This document shows positions 20,718-30,018 of a stretch of DNA of 48,154 nt, piece after piece. The translations under genes were made by a program, and so were the position numbers. A model generated the notes under the pieces. It made no database searches, was not told the origin of the DNA, and was given only the letters and a program-made list of their open reading frames with translations. Positions within the stretch are counted from its first letter, which is position 1. Each line of letters begins with the position of its first letter. Source of the stretch: a virus; IMG/VR virus record IMGVR_UViG_3300025010_000093, positions 1 through 48,154 of that record. One strand, given 5' to 3'.

Positions 20718-23700
20718 TCAATCGCCCACTTTGTTTTTAATACTGCTAATTGTGCTCTCGACAGAATCATATGGCAGCCCTGCAAGCTTAGATAAAATGG
20801 AAAATGTTTCATCAGTCAACCTGCTCAACGTCTTTTTCCATTTCAGTTTGCCTTTGTTTTCACCTGACTTATAGCGCTCTTTTGAGGATACTTGCTCAAT
20901 TAAACTTGTAATATCTGCGGCATAATCGATTACTTGATTTACAACCTGAAACTGCGACACAGTTAGATCGTAACCGGCAAACTTTCCATACTTCGTCTTG
21001 CTTCTATATGCGCTGAACGCCTTGCCAACAAAGTACACTTGATTCAATATGCCCTCAACAATGTCCATCGGTATATTCCACTTGTCCTCATCATCATCCT
21101 TTCCCTTTATTTTGTTCCTCAATTGGTCAACGCTTTGCTCCATCAGATTTGCAATGACAAGTATCGTCACAAGCTTTTTAGAAGCTCTGGCGAAATCCTT
21201 TGGGGTCTTATCGCTCTGGCTATACTCTAAAACCGCCTGTGTTGTCGAATTAAACATGATGTTAGTCTGTGACGTAAACATTGTTGCAGCCCGTGTAAAC
21301 AAGCCTTTTGACCGCGCTATTGACGATCTGTCGTACATAGTTGATGCGGAATTGGTGTGCCGTACAATTTCTTCTGTCTTTCTTGCTACCCTAGTTAATA
21401 ATTCACTTTCCGTCAACGAAGGGTTCTTTTCTTTAATCGCCATCTTAACGGCATTCCAAGTTTTATTCAATATCTGTCTGTCTGCCGCGACTATGCCCTT
21501 TGTAAGAAGCTGCGGAATATCCTTATAGTTTCCGAACAGCCGCCTTATTCTGGCAATCTTACCTATCTCGCCTAATTCAAGTGAAACATTACCGACCGCA
21601 CGTTCTGCTAGTATAGGCGAATACTTTTTAATTTCATCAAACGCCGATTTGGTAAATTGCGCCTTTAGCAGATATTTAACTGGTATTTCGTTTGTTTCAA
21701 GCGCATAGGCTGAAAACTGTTTTAAAATCGTGAATGGATTTAGCCCTAATGCGGATGAAGCAAATTTATTCTGCAAGGTGTACCCTAGCTTATCAATGAA
21801 CTCCATATCAGTAGACTTTGTTTCAATGTCCTGCAAATATTTATTAAGCTGTGTATAAATATCATACATTCCAACTTGGCGATATGAGTTTTTCAGTTTT
21901 GGGTTCTCCACCAGCATCTTTGCGTTCCTTAAAGGCTTTGCAAGCCCGTAGTATGACGATACCTTTTCAATGTGTTCTACTAATACACGGAAAATATCAT
22001 CCACCACAATAGGGGTAGATGCCTTTACACGCTCTTTTAACGCACCCATTCCTTCAAGGGATACACTGTTTGACTTGTTCCGCATTTTTAAGTAATCCCT
22101 GTCAAGAAAGTCCTTGTGTCTCTTGATCGGTATATAGCCTTTTCTTTGCGGTATTAGTTCATATCCATTGAGTTCAAGGAAAACCTCATTCATTCTCGGC
22201 CTTGCGAAATCAAGAAAATACTTTGTTGCAAGATCAGCAAATTGTTTTTCTTCCTTTGACATGCTGTTGGCGATTGTTTCAATATCTGCCTCTGTTAGCT
22301 TAACGATCTGGCTTAGATTCGTTCCAAACGATACACCGCTTCTTAGCATACTCCTTTTTGCATCTGCATCTAGTGAAGCTAGAAATATATACATCCTTTC
22401 CGATTTAGTAATTTTGATCTTAGTTATTATCTGCCCGTGCTGCTTCGCTATCGGTATTTCAACCAATTCGCTGTCCTTCAGTCCTTTGTTGAAACTTCTA
22501 CTCCAATTCCGTATATCACCGCCCAATCCTTCCAAAAACTTCTCAAATATAGTGTAAGCATCTTGCCTATACCTTAGTTCTGTTGAATGTCCTTCGTACA
22601 TATCATCAAACAGGATTCTTTTGATTATGCCGTTATTCCTTTGGTCAGACATAATACTCAACGTTTCAGGATTTAAATGGTTATGAAAAAACTCTTTTGC
22701 AAAGCTTTTTGAAAACTCTGGCTTATTCGTGTCTATCGCCGTAGGGTCAACTTTTACTTTCCTGCCTTCAAGAACATTCTCTGAAGCTTCGTCCGCAATC
22801 TCTGCCGCATCCCTGTAACGTTCCTTCATAATAAGTTTATTCTTTAGCTTTTCAAGGTGGGCAAGGTGCATCACGGCATCATATATATTGTCAAATTCTT
22901 CTTTGGTTATCTGCGATACAGTCTTTTTACTTAGTACATCTAATTGTTTCAGCAGATGGTCAGGTATGTTATGCTCCGGGTTATCCTCTATGTACTGCTT
23001 TAGCCTCTGTAGTTCATTAAGTTTTCTTGTTGTATGACTCTTAGCGGTTGTATCAAACATAGAAAATATAAACTCAATCTGTTTTTTGTATTCTGGTCGC
23101 ATATGTTTCAAGTCCAAATTCCGGAGCTTTCCAAACTTCTTATTTATTTCTGCACGTTCTGCCGCCTTTGACCTTTCAATTGCCGCCTTGTCCCGCATTT
23201 TTTCTTTAAGTTTGCCGATAGCTTCCGTTTTCTTTAATGTATACTGCTTCTTAGTGTCTTTCAGCTTCTCGGAAAATGCCTTTTTCATTGTGCCGATTTG
23301 CTCATTTTTGTCTGCGCGGAGCTTGTTAATTCTGTCTCTCAAATCCTTTTTATCAAGCTCATTCTTCCAAAATTCCTTATACTTTTCAGCATTGAGCAGT
23401 TTATTAAGCTTGTCTATCTTGGCATCATACTTTTGTGACAACTTGTCAAGTGCAGCGGTCTGCTTCTCTTTTGCAAGCCAGCGAATAGCCGCCTTTTCCT
23501 TTTTAAAGTTTTCCAAGACTTTATTCTGTGCCTTTTTCATTTTCTCGGCGAATAGCTGAAGATTAATTTTTAACAGGTGACTTCCTTTGCCGAAAAATTC
23601 TTCCTCAATCGCCTCTATGCTTTCGGTTACAGTTTCTTGCTTTGGGCCTGCGCCGGGGTAATCTTCTTGCGCGTTAACTTTGGCAGTTTCTATAGCCTTA

Positions 23701-25280
23701 GTCTTTGCAACGTTTTGCACACTATTTACGCCAACTGCAGCATTCTTTACTGTTTCAGTCTTTGGGTTTACAACACCCTGTGCGCCATTTTGAGCCACTT
23801 TATTTGCCGCGGGTGTGTTTACTTGCTCTGCTGCTTTAGTTACCTGTACACTGTCATTGTATCCCGTAGCTGCCTTTAATTCATCAATATTATTTTGTAT
23901 CTCCGCATCTGGTGTAGGTGTGGTGGTTGTACCTTGCAATTCTGCATCGGCTTCAACTATTCCTGCTGCCTTTTTAATATCTACTTTTGCTGCTTGAGCA
24001 AGTTGTTCCGTCTGCATTCCTTCTTTAGGTGCTTTTTTAGCGTAATTTTTTAAGTCTGTTTCAGTTTGCTTCTGCAAATCAACCAATTCACTATAGCTTA
24101 TAGAATACTTTGCTTTAGTATATTCTGCCGCTTTTTGGCTTGACTTATATGTTTCTGGCAAGCCTTGCGCTACTGCTAAAGTAGCATCATAGTTCTGTTC
24201 AATGAATTGTTTTGTTGCCTTCGCCTCTGCAATATTGAAAGGGACGTTAGCTCCCGCAAATAAACCGCCTGTGATACCGCCTATTAAAGCGTTGTATCCT
24301 ATTTGTTTTAAGTCAATAACGCCACCCTTACCTGTCCATGGAGTGGTTTTGCCAAACGTTAGCTTCTTTACAGTTCCCATAATCGGATCCGTTACAGCTT
24401 CTTCAGCGGCTTCACCAAGTGCGGCCTTACCAGCATTTATTCCAACATTCAAAAGATTTTTCCGCATATTTGCTGTACCGTTCTTTATAACCTTGCCTAA
24501 CAAGCCATCTGGCAGCATTTTTGACAACGGTTTTATAAACGCTATTCTCTCAATTGCGGCCTCTACAGTACCGCCAACGATTCCGTAACCTAATTGCTGT
24601 CCACTTGTTGCACCTTCCAATTCTGCTTCTCTTGCGTACTGCCCTCCTGCTGGAACAGCAAATGAAGCCATTCCAAGTGTAGGATTAGCGAAGCTTGCAA
24701 GTATTGACGGCAACATTCGAGTAGTTGAAGATAGTACATCACCGGTTATCTGCTGTGCTTTATTCTTAGCCTTATTAGCTTCACTATTTGCCTGTATCTC
24801 CTTCTCAAATCTATTCTGTGGCTCCTTAAAGGCATTTGTTACACCAGATATATGTTTGAGTGGGGTATTGTCTACCACTGTAGCGGCTGCGTTCGTCAAG
24901 CCTTGTTGAAAGCTGTATAAGCCTTCCTCTGCTCTATTGCCAAGATATGCAGCCGTCTGTCCACCTAACTTTGTCCTGTATGCGGCGGTATTTTTTGCTC
25001 TTTCTTCCGGTGCCATGCTTTGCATCTTCTTTGTGCCACTTACAGCCGACTTCAGCAAGTCTGCACCTGTTTGCTTATACCACGGTTTAGACACTTTTTT
25101 AACATTTTTATTGGCATTTTTATTGACGGAGCTATCCATTTGCTTTTCTCTATTTTCCTTAAAAGCAGATTTTTTCAAGGCGGCTTTTTCCAACTCTTCA
25201 TCTTCTTTTTCTTTTAATCTGCTGCTATACAGACCGCCGCCGCTTTTGGTCTTTACTTTTGCAGAACTATATAGTGCCAT
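20718..25280 (-). CDS. Giant internal virion / DNA-ejection-type protein, 1520 aa
   Basis: The largest gene of the window. N-terminus is basic and disordered (residues 1-80), followed by Ala/Gly-rich, partly membrane-like segments (about 130-360, e.g. GYGIVGGTVEAAIER), then a Lys/Glu-rich coiled-coil block (about 570-700), and a long helical C-terminal region with hydrophobic stretches. There is no tape-measure repeat. In short-tailed phages such large proteins (T7 gp16, P22 gp16/gp20 type) ride inside the head and form the conduit for DNA. The position after the tail-completion genes fits. Assignment is by architecture and context, not clear homology. Confidence 0.6.
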   Translation of the reverse strand: MALYSSAKVKTKSGGGLYSSRLKEKEDEELEKAALKKSAFKENREKQMDSSVNKNANKNVKKVSKPWYKQTGADLLKSAVSGTKKMQSMAPEERAKNTAAYRTKLGGQTAAYLGNRAEEGLYSFQQGLTNAAATVVDNTPLKHISGVTNAFKEPQNRFEKEIQANSEANKAKNKAQQITGDVLSSTTRMLPSILASFANPTLGMASFAVPAGGQYAREAELEGATSGQQLGYGIVGGTVEAAIERIAFIKPLSKMLPDGLLGKVIKNGTANMRKNLLNVGINAGKAALGEAAEEAVTDPIMGTVKKLTFGKTTPWTGKGGVIDLKQIGYNALIGGITGGLFAGANVPFNIAEAKATKQFIEQNYDATLAVAQGLPETYKSSQKAAEYTKAKYSISYSELVDLQKQTETDLKNYAKKAPKEGMQTEQLAQAAKVDIKKAAGIVEADAELQGTTTTPTPDAEIQNNIDELKAATGYNDSVQVTKAAEQVNTPAANKVAQNGAQGVVNPKTETVKNAAVGVNSVQNVAKTKAIETAKVNAQEDYPGAGPKQETVTESIEAIEEEFFGKGSHLLKINLQLFAEKMKKAQNKVLENFKKEKAAIRWLAKEKQTAALDKLSQKYDAKIDKLNKLLNAEKYKEFWKNELDKKDLRDRINKLRADKNEQIGTMKKAFSEKLKDTKKQYTLKKTEAIGKLKEKMRDKAAIERSKAAERAEINKKFGKLRNLDLKHMRPEYKKQIEFIFSMFDTTAKSHTTRKLNELQRLKQYIEDNPEHNIPDHLLKQLDVLSKKTVSQITKEEFDNIYDAVMHLAHLEKLKNKLIMKERYRDAAEIADEASENVLEGRKVKVDPTAIDTNKPEFSKSFAKEFFHNHLNPETLSIMSDQRNNGIIKRILFDDMYEGHSTELRYRQDAYTIFEKFLEGLGGDIRNWSRSFNKGLKDSELVEIPIAKQHGQIITKIKITKSERMYIFLASLDADAKRSMLRSGVSFGTNLSQIVKLTEADIETIANSMSKEEKQFADLATKYFLDFARPRMNEVFLELNGYELIPQRKGYIPIKRHKDFLDRDYLKMRNKSNSVSLEGMGALKERVKASTPIVVDDIFRVLVEHIEKVSSYYGLAKPLRNAKMLVENPKLKNSYRQVGMYDIYTQLNKYLQDIETKSTDMEFIDKLGYTLQNKFASSALGLNPFTILKQFSAYALETNEIPVKYLLKAQFTKSAFDEIKKYSPILAERAVGNVSLELGEIGKIARIRRLFGNYKDIPQLLTKGIVAADRQILNKTWNAVKMAIKEKNPSLTESELLTRVARKTEEIVRHTNSASTMYDRSSIARSKGLFTRAATMFTSQTNIMFNSTTQAVLEYSQSDKTPKDFARASKKLVTILVIANLMEQSVDQLRNKIKGKDDDEDKWNIPMDIVEGILNQVYFVGKAFSAYRSKTKYGKFAGYDLTVSQFQVVNQVIDYAADITSLIEQVSSKERYKSGENKGKLKWKKTLSRLTDETFSILSKLAGLPYDSVESTISSIKNKVGD

Positions 25281-25292
25281 TGTCTCACCACC

Positions 25293-26753
25293 TTATTCCA
25301 TCATTGATTTAAGCTTCTCGTAATTTTCAATTCCTACCTCATTTATTATTATTTTCTTCCCATCTTGCATTTTTTTCTTAAACGCTTTAGGGTCGGTTTC
25401 GGCAAGTGTATAATACTCTTGATATTTTGTTGATTCTGTGGTAGATCTGTTTTTATTAATCTGTGCCTGTGCGGCCTGAGCTAGTTTTGTTGCTCCTTCG
25501 TAGGTGAACGTATCGTAGTAGTCTTGATAAGAAGTGTTATAGTTTGCAAGCCATCCTTCAGGATCTCTTATTGCCAAATCCATTTCAGCAGTGTACACAG
25601 GGTCTTTAACATAATCCGTTGCTTGCGTATCCTCCCCATAACTTTTCTGCACTTTCATTGTACCCGTTAAATCGCTCAATAGCTGTTCATACAAAGGCTG
25701 CCCAATAAGTTCAATATTCTGCTGTGCATGTGACAATAGCCAATTGTAGGCTTTTAGTGGGTCATTCGCGTATGATCCATTACCACCACCCAGGTAAATG
25801 TCTCTGAGATCATAATAATTCTGCATCTGCTGTTCAGTACCCGTTGAAGCCTGTTCTTCCTCTGCCGCTATTTTCGCCCTGTAATCTATAATAGCCTTTT
25901 CCTTCGCCAATTGCCGTCTATCCGATGCAATAGCTTCCTGCTCTTTCCTCTTGGCATCTTCAACCGCCCATTCTCTTTCCTGCAATGCTGTTTTAGCCTT
26001 ATTGGACAATGTACCAACCGCTAACCCTGTCAACTGTGAAATTTCATTATCAACATAATCCTGCTCTGAAAGTTTCTGATAGGCGTTATCAATCAATCTC
26101 TGTTCCTCGTCTATCCTGTCAAGTCTTTCCTGTCTCGCCGTCTGCCTCGCCGTGTTGTCCATTTCCCACTTCTGTGTAAACTGGGTGAAATCATCACTTG
26201 ACAGATTCTGAAAAAAGTTAGCAAACTCCATCAACCTTTGTCCCTCATTCTGCCAATTCTCACGGGCAAGCTGTTCATATTGGGGAATTAATGCGGCGGT
26301 CTGCTGTGCTACATTAGCTATAGTAGTATCACCATAAAGCATATTGCGTGATGCTGCCATGTTCCTAACGCCTGTTTCAGTTTCTTTTTGTGCTTGTTGC
26401 AAACTGGTATCAGTAGCAGGATTATAGCTGAACGGCGTGTTTGCAAACTGCGTAATTTTATTTGTGGCATCGGCAAGCTGTGTCTGGTATGGATTTGTAT
26501 ATTGCGGTGTACGGGGTGATAATCCTGCTGCTGAAAGTCTTTGCTGTACAATGTCTGGATTAGCGTATAAATGTTGGTCTGCTCCACCTGTGAACCCCGA
26601 TGAATCAAAGTCCTTGCCGTAGATCGTTACAGACTTCGTTGCGTTGTTGTAGCCTATATCATCGTTTGAATACCCCGCGCCCGTTAATATGCCACGTATT
26701 GGCTTAAGGTTTTCATCAATCGGTGTTTGTGTTCCATATTGTGTAACTGCCAT
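25293..26753 (-). CDS. Putative internal virion (ejection) protein, 486 aa
   Basis: 486 aa, Gln/Ala-rich, nearly all helical from residue 120 on, with a long coiled coil (RQERLDRIDEEQRLIDNAYQ region and QEREWAVEDAKRKEQEA). The first 90 residues are Gly/Tyr-rich strands. The smaller ejection proteins of podoviruses show the same type of composition. It lies 12 bp upstream of the 1520-aa gene, and the two are probably partners in the virion. ATG at 26753 after AGGGAG. Confidence 0.55.
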   Translation of the reverse strand: MAVTQYGTQTPIDENLKPIRGILTGAGYSNDDIGYNNATKSVTIYGKDFDSSGFTGGADQHLYANPDIVQQRLSAAGLSPRTPQYTNPYQTQLADATNKITQFANTPFSYNPATDTSLQQAQKETETGVRNMAASRNMLYGDTTIANVAQQTAALIPQYEQLARENWQNEGQRLMEFANFFQNLSSDDFTQFTQKWEMDNTARQTARQERLDRIDEEQRLIDNAYQKLSEQDYVDNEISQLTGLAVGTLSNKAKTALQEREWAVEDAKRKEQEAIASDRRQLAKEKAIIDYRAKIAAEEEQASTGTEQQMQNYYDLRDIYLGGGNGSYANDPLKAYNWLLSHAQQNIELIGQPLYEQLLSDLTGTMKVQKSYGEDTQATDYVKDPVYTAEMDLAIRDPEGWLANYNTSYQDYYDTFTYEGATKLAQAAQAQINKNRSTTESTKYQEYYTLAETDPKAFKKKMQDGKKIIINEVGIENYEKLKSMME

Positions 26754-26768
26754 GTAATCAACTCCCTA

Positions 26769-26798
26769 TTGTATAATTTTACAAAATAGTGGTATACT
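26769..26798 (+). promoter_or_regulatory. Promoter of the plus-strand moron
   Basis: TTGTAT, 18-bp spacer, TATACT on the plus strand, followed 8 nt later by TAGGAGG and the moron start codon. It opposes the late operon. Confidence 0.65.
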
Positions 26799-26821
26799 TA
26801 TTGTAGGAGGCGAATATAATT

Positions 26822-27133
26822 ATGAAAAAATTTGTTTTAGGTCTTATCGTAGGTGCTTTTTTATTTACCATCGTTCCAGTTATAGCTACAACTGAGGAAA
26901 GTTACAACGTTCCATCATCATTGGTTGAAATGGTTGAAACCGCGCTAAGCAAAGCAGAGAGCCGAGAGGAATACAATAGGATAAGTGAAATATTAAATTT
27001 CATATCAAACCCTATGGTTATTTCATCCGGACCAAACTTCAACCCGAATGGCAAATATAATTTTGGTAAATCGGTGTATGAAAAATCTAAAGTTGATTCA
27101 GACGGTAACATAACATGGGTAAGAATTAACTAA
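26822..27133 (+). CDS. Secreted-protein moron, 103 aa
   Basis: 103 aa with a clear signal peptide: basic MKKF, hydrophobic core VLGLIVGAFLFTIVPVIA, likely cleavage near ATT-EES. No lipobox Cys. The mature part is a short helical segment (SLVEMVETALSKAESREEYN) and a strand-rich C-terminus (GPNFNPNGKYNFGKSVYEK). ATG at 26822 after AGGAGG. It is on the opposite strand within the tail/ejection genes, with its own promoter and tail-to-tail 4-nt overlap with the appendage gene: the hallmarks of a lysogenic-conversion moron. Exported function unknown. Confidence 0.78.
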   Translation: MKKFVLGLIVGAFLFTIVPVIATTEESYNVPSSLVEMVETALSKAESREEYNRISEILNFISNPMVISSGPNFNPNGKYNFGKSVYEKSKVDSDGNITWVRIN

Positions 27134-27867
27134 ACTATACTCGTTACAATTCCGTTTGATACAGACACTGTTTTCCCATCTACAGTAGTAAATGAGCCAG
27201 TTGCACCGGATATTTTCGGCTGGTAATTTGATGTTACCCAACTTTCTGTTGCATATCCGCTATCTTCAAGTCCCGTTACAGAAGCACTTGAAAACCCCCA
27301 TTCACCCCTCAGTGTACCAATAAACTCCAAAATGCCGCAGTTAAATTGTATAACCCATCCGCTGTCTGCTTTTGCCGTTATATTCATGTAGTCATTAAAG
27401 TAGATTACTCTTGTTGTAGAAGTTCCACCGGCTCCCAGGTGCAAATTGTTACCTACAAACGCATCTTTTAATGTTGATATATTACCAGCAAATACAGCTT
27501 CACCTGAGGAATTAAGGGTTAAAGTTAGGCTTCCTGCGGCATCGTACATGTTGAACACGAATTTGCTTGTTGCTGAATCATATCCCAACATCAATCTTAG
27601 CACTGGCGTAGCTTGTTTGTCGTACATCATAAGCAATGGGCCATCTATAACCGTTTCACCGTCTGCACTTTTTATATCACAATAATTCGTGTACAGTCTG
27701 CGTACATTCATATGGTCGAGATTTCCCAATAGGTTATTTGCCCAATTATTTATAGCGCTTTGTATGCCACCAATCATATCTGCCAACTGTGCATTTGAAA
27801 TCGGATCGTTTTTATTTGACATGTTGATTGTTGGTTCTTCAAGTATTAGTTTCTCAAATTTTCCCAT
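27130..27867 (-). CDS. Tail appendage protein, 245 aa
   Basis: 245 aa. The N-terminal 60 residues are helical (AQLADMIGGIQSAINNWANN), followed by Gly/Ser/Thr-rich beta segments, and a C-terminal repeat-like end (KISGATGSFTTVDGKTVSVS). This is the make-up of phage fibres or baseplate attachments, where the N-terminus docks to the virion. Its position next to the gp10-like protein supports a tail role. ATG at 27867 after GGAGG. Confidence 0.6.
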   Translation of the reverse strand: MGKFEKLILEEPTINMSNKNDPISNAQLADMIGGIQSAINNWANNLLGNLDHMNVRRLYTNYCDIKSADGETVIDGPLLMMYDKQATPVLRLMLGYDSATSKFVFNMYDAAGSLTLTLNSSGEAVFAGNISTLKDAFVGNNLHLGAGGTSTTRVIYFNDYMNITAKADSGWVIQFNCGILEFIGTLRGEWGFSSASVTGLEDSGYATESWVTSNYQPKISGATGSFTTVDGKTVSVSNGIVTSIV

Positions 27868-27869
27868 CG

Positions 27870-29297
27870 TTAGCCTCCGTAACTTAAAGTATTAACCTCT
27901 GTACCATGTATTCGTTTAAAGCCTGTGCCGCTATATTTCAGCCTGTAAGACCTCAATTGTTGTAGTTTATCAAGTGGCACTATCGTTCGCTCGTTTGACG
28001 GCTCATTTGTGTATGTCATATCTGAACTTACCGCAAGCGAATTGTAAGATGTGCTGTAAACATCTGTGCTGTAGTCGATATTCATTGTTGCCGATGTTGA
28101 ACCGCTGTGGAGCATCCACACATCTTTTACGCCTGTTTCGTATGACAGCTCGTTATTGTTGTACGCCTTGGTTTCCATGCTCCATGCTATAGCTGTTGAA
28201 TTGTCTGCGCCTGTCATCAACGTACTGTTCATGTTCCATATCCGCCCATCAGCGTTAAGACCATAAAGCGTATCAGCTATGTTGGTGAAATTTACAAAGT
28301 TGCCATCTTCGACAAACCACTTATCTTTAAAGGTGTCATATACCAAAATTATATTGATTACTGTGGATTTGTAAGGTATGGCAAAATAGACTTTATCGCC
28401 TTTATTCCCTGCACAAATTAGATTCTTGTAAGACCAATTTATACCTTTTATCCACTTATCAACCTTTTGAGAAATTATTCTCGGTGTGCTTCCGGTGTAT
28501 AGATATATACCGCCGTAGTGCATCCAATACAGTTTGCCTTTGTTCTCAACATGTGCCTTGTCATTTACACAGCCTATCTCATATGATCCGTCCACTAAGT
28601 TATAATTCAATGGGTCCGTACCATAAACCTCATGGTATGAGTTTTCGGCCCATATGATTACATGATCGTTGTATGTTCTTATTGCCGTTATAGGGCCTCT
28701 TGCGTTTGTAACATCAAAGTTACCGGCATCAAGAGAAGTGATCCAATCTGCAACACTTCCCTGTGCCGAATGTTTGACATTCCTCTTGTCACTTTCCACC
28801 CCAAATACCCTATATCTATGCGCCGTGTATAGATTGCTATGAGGTGCGTTCGTGGTCATATCCACAAGCGTAGTTGAGCCATCAAAGGCAAAAGTTTTCT
28901 GTCCAGCAGAAGAGCCATTCGCCAACACTGTAAATCTATACGCTTGCGTGTTAAACTCGACAAACTTTCCTGTTTGATTCAATAAAGTAGAAGAAATCGT
29001 CGTCCACGCTGTAGAAGCTGGTAAACGGTATTTCCATACTGCACCATCAAGTATATGTATGCTTTCGTTATTGCGCTGTCCAAAGGCATTTAGCGCTGTA
29101 CTAGAAGCATACCCAGTAGATTCAACAACCCTGTCATTTCTCGTTCGTATGTCGGGGTAATCATCGGCGCACATATTTAACACATCGGTCAATTCAGATT
29201 CATTTATGGACATAGGTGGTGCAAATGTATTCACGCCATCACCGTATTGGCGGACAACTTTTTTAGACTTGTAATTTAACGGTCTCCACATTGCCAT
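27870..29297 (-). CDS. P22 gp10-like tail stabilisation protein
   Basis: 475 aa from the ATG at 29297 (GGGAG at a spacing of 7). Repeating beta-propeller-like segments such as GKLYWMHYGGIYLYTGSTPR and ISQKVDKWIKGINW, and an early VRQYGDGVNTFAPPMSINES, match the podovirus tail-hub protein group that includes P22 gp10. This protein seals the portal channel and holds the tailspikes. It overlaps or abuts the gp4-like gene, in the order expected for P22-type tails. Confidence 0.65.
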   Translation of the reverse strand: MAMWRPLNYKSKKVVRQYGDGVNTFAPPMSINESELTDVLNMCADDYPDIRTRNDRVVESTGYASSTALNAFGQRNNESIHILDGAVWKYRLPASTAWTTISSTLLNQTGKFVEFNTQAYRFTVLANGSSAGQKTFAFDGSTTLVDMTTNAPHSNLYTAHRYRVFGVESDKRNVKHSAQGSVADWITSLDAGNFDVTNARGPITAIRTYNDHVIIWAENSYHEVYGTDPLNYNLVDGSYEIGCVNDKAHVENKGKLYWMHYGGIYLYTGSTPRIISQKVDKWIKGINWSYKNLICAGNKGDKVYFAIPYKSTVINIILVYDTFKDKWFVEDGNFVNFTNIADTLYGLNADGRIWNMNSTLMTGADNSTAIAWSMETKAYNNNELSYETGVKDVWMLHSGSTSATMNIDYSTDVYSTSYNSLAVSSDMTYTNEPSNERTIVPLDKLQQLRSYRLKYSGTGFKRIHGTEVNTLSYGG

Positions 29298-29311
29298 ACT
29301 ATCACTCCCAT

Positions 29312-29941
29312 TTACCAACTTTTATAGCTCCATCTTGTACGTGGTGTCTTTGCTCTTTTGTTTGCCATTCTCGTTTTCATTTTGCGCTCTAACTGTGTCG
29401 CATCAGCTTCGTAGTTGTTCGCCAAATCAACGTTTGGGAATCTGCCTGACTTTGCTACCCTTGCCATGACTTTAAACTTGATTAAATCAACATAGTCTTG
29501 GTCAATATTGAACTGTACTGCAGTATCAGAAGAAGCGAATATCGTAGGATATTCTTGATATAGCAGCCTTGCTGGATAGCCATTATCTGGGATAGGGTAT
29601 AGGCCTAATGTGCCGAACGCATCATAAAACTTGCTCCCGGTCATATCTTCATCATACCCCGCTAAAGAGTACGGTTGAAATACAGTATCATCACTTACGG
29701 CCTCAGTTGAACTTGCAATCAATACACCGTTTTCAAGTATCATGTCAATCGAAACATTCGTAGGCAAAGTATACGTTCTTTGACCATTAACCGTTGTAAA
29801 TTCATACATAGTGTCGGGTGTCATATGTTCCCATACCTTGCGCTGTTCTGCGTTAATTAAGCCTACCTTTGTTGCTGTGGTAAGCGAATTTGGCAATAGG
29901 GTGTCTATATAGGTTAAAACATCTTGCAATGTTTCTGACAA
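29312..29941 (-). CDS. P22 gp4-like head-tail adaptor
   Basis: 209 aa from a TTG at 29941, which has AAGGAG at a spacing of 8; upstream in-frame codons run through a terminator and are not translated. Contains LQDVLTYIDTLLPNSLTTAT and later YEFTTVNGQRTYTLP, plus a basic C-terminus (KMKTRMANKRAKTPRTRW). These features fit podovirus adaptor proteins that extend the portal below the head. The gene pairs with the gp10-like gene directly downstream. Confidence 0.6.
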   Translation of the reverse strand: MSETLQDVLTYIDTLLPNSLTTATKVGLINAEQRKVWEHMTPDTMYEFTTVNGQRTYTLPTNVSIDMILENGVLIASSTEAVSDDTVFQPYSLAGYDEDMTGSKFYDAFGTLGLYPIPDNGYPARLLYQEYPTIFASSDTAVQFNIDQDYVDLIKFKVMARVAKSGRFPNVDLANNYEADATQLERKMKTRMANKRAKTPRTRWSYKSW

Positions 29942-29960
29942 ATTAATCACTCCTTCCGTA

Positions 29961-29989
29961 AAAAGAAAAAAGAACCCATTTCTGAGTTC
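29961..29989 (-). terminator. Terminator-like hairpin between tailspike and gp4-like genes
   Basis: Minus strand GAACTC/GGGTTC (one T-G pair) with a 6-nt loop followed by TTTTTTCTTTTT. One of several such signals inside the late operon; it would lower expression of downstream genes unless read through. Confidence 0.75.
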
Positions 29990-30018
29990 CTTACTTCGTA
30001 TAATTATCTGTATGTGCG

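Noticed and set aside
20689-25323. Several plus-strand frames of 60-159 codons opposite the 1520-aa gene
   Set aside because: Hydrophobic, Ser/Phe-rich shadows of a helical Lys/Ala-rich gene; no ribosome sites or domains.
26822-27133. Lipoprotein call for the plus-strand moron
   Set aside because: The signal peptide has no lipobox cysteine near the cleavage region, so it is listed as a secreted protein instead.
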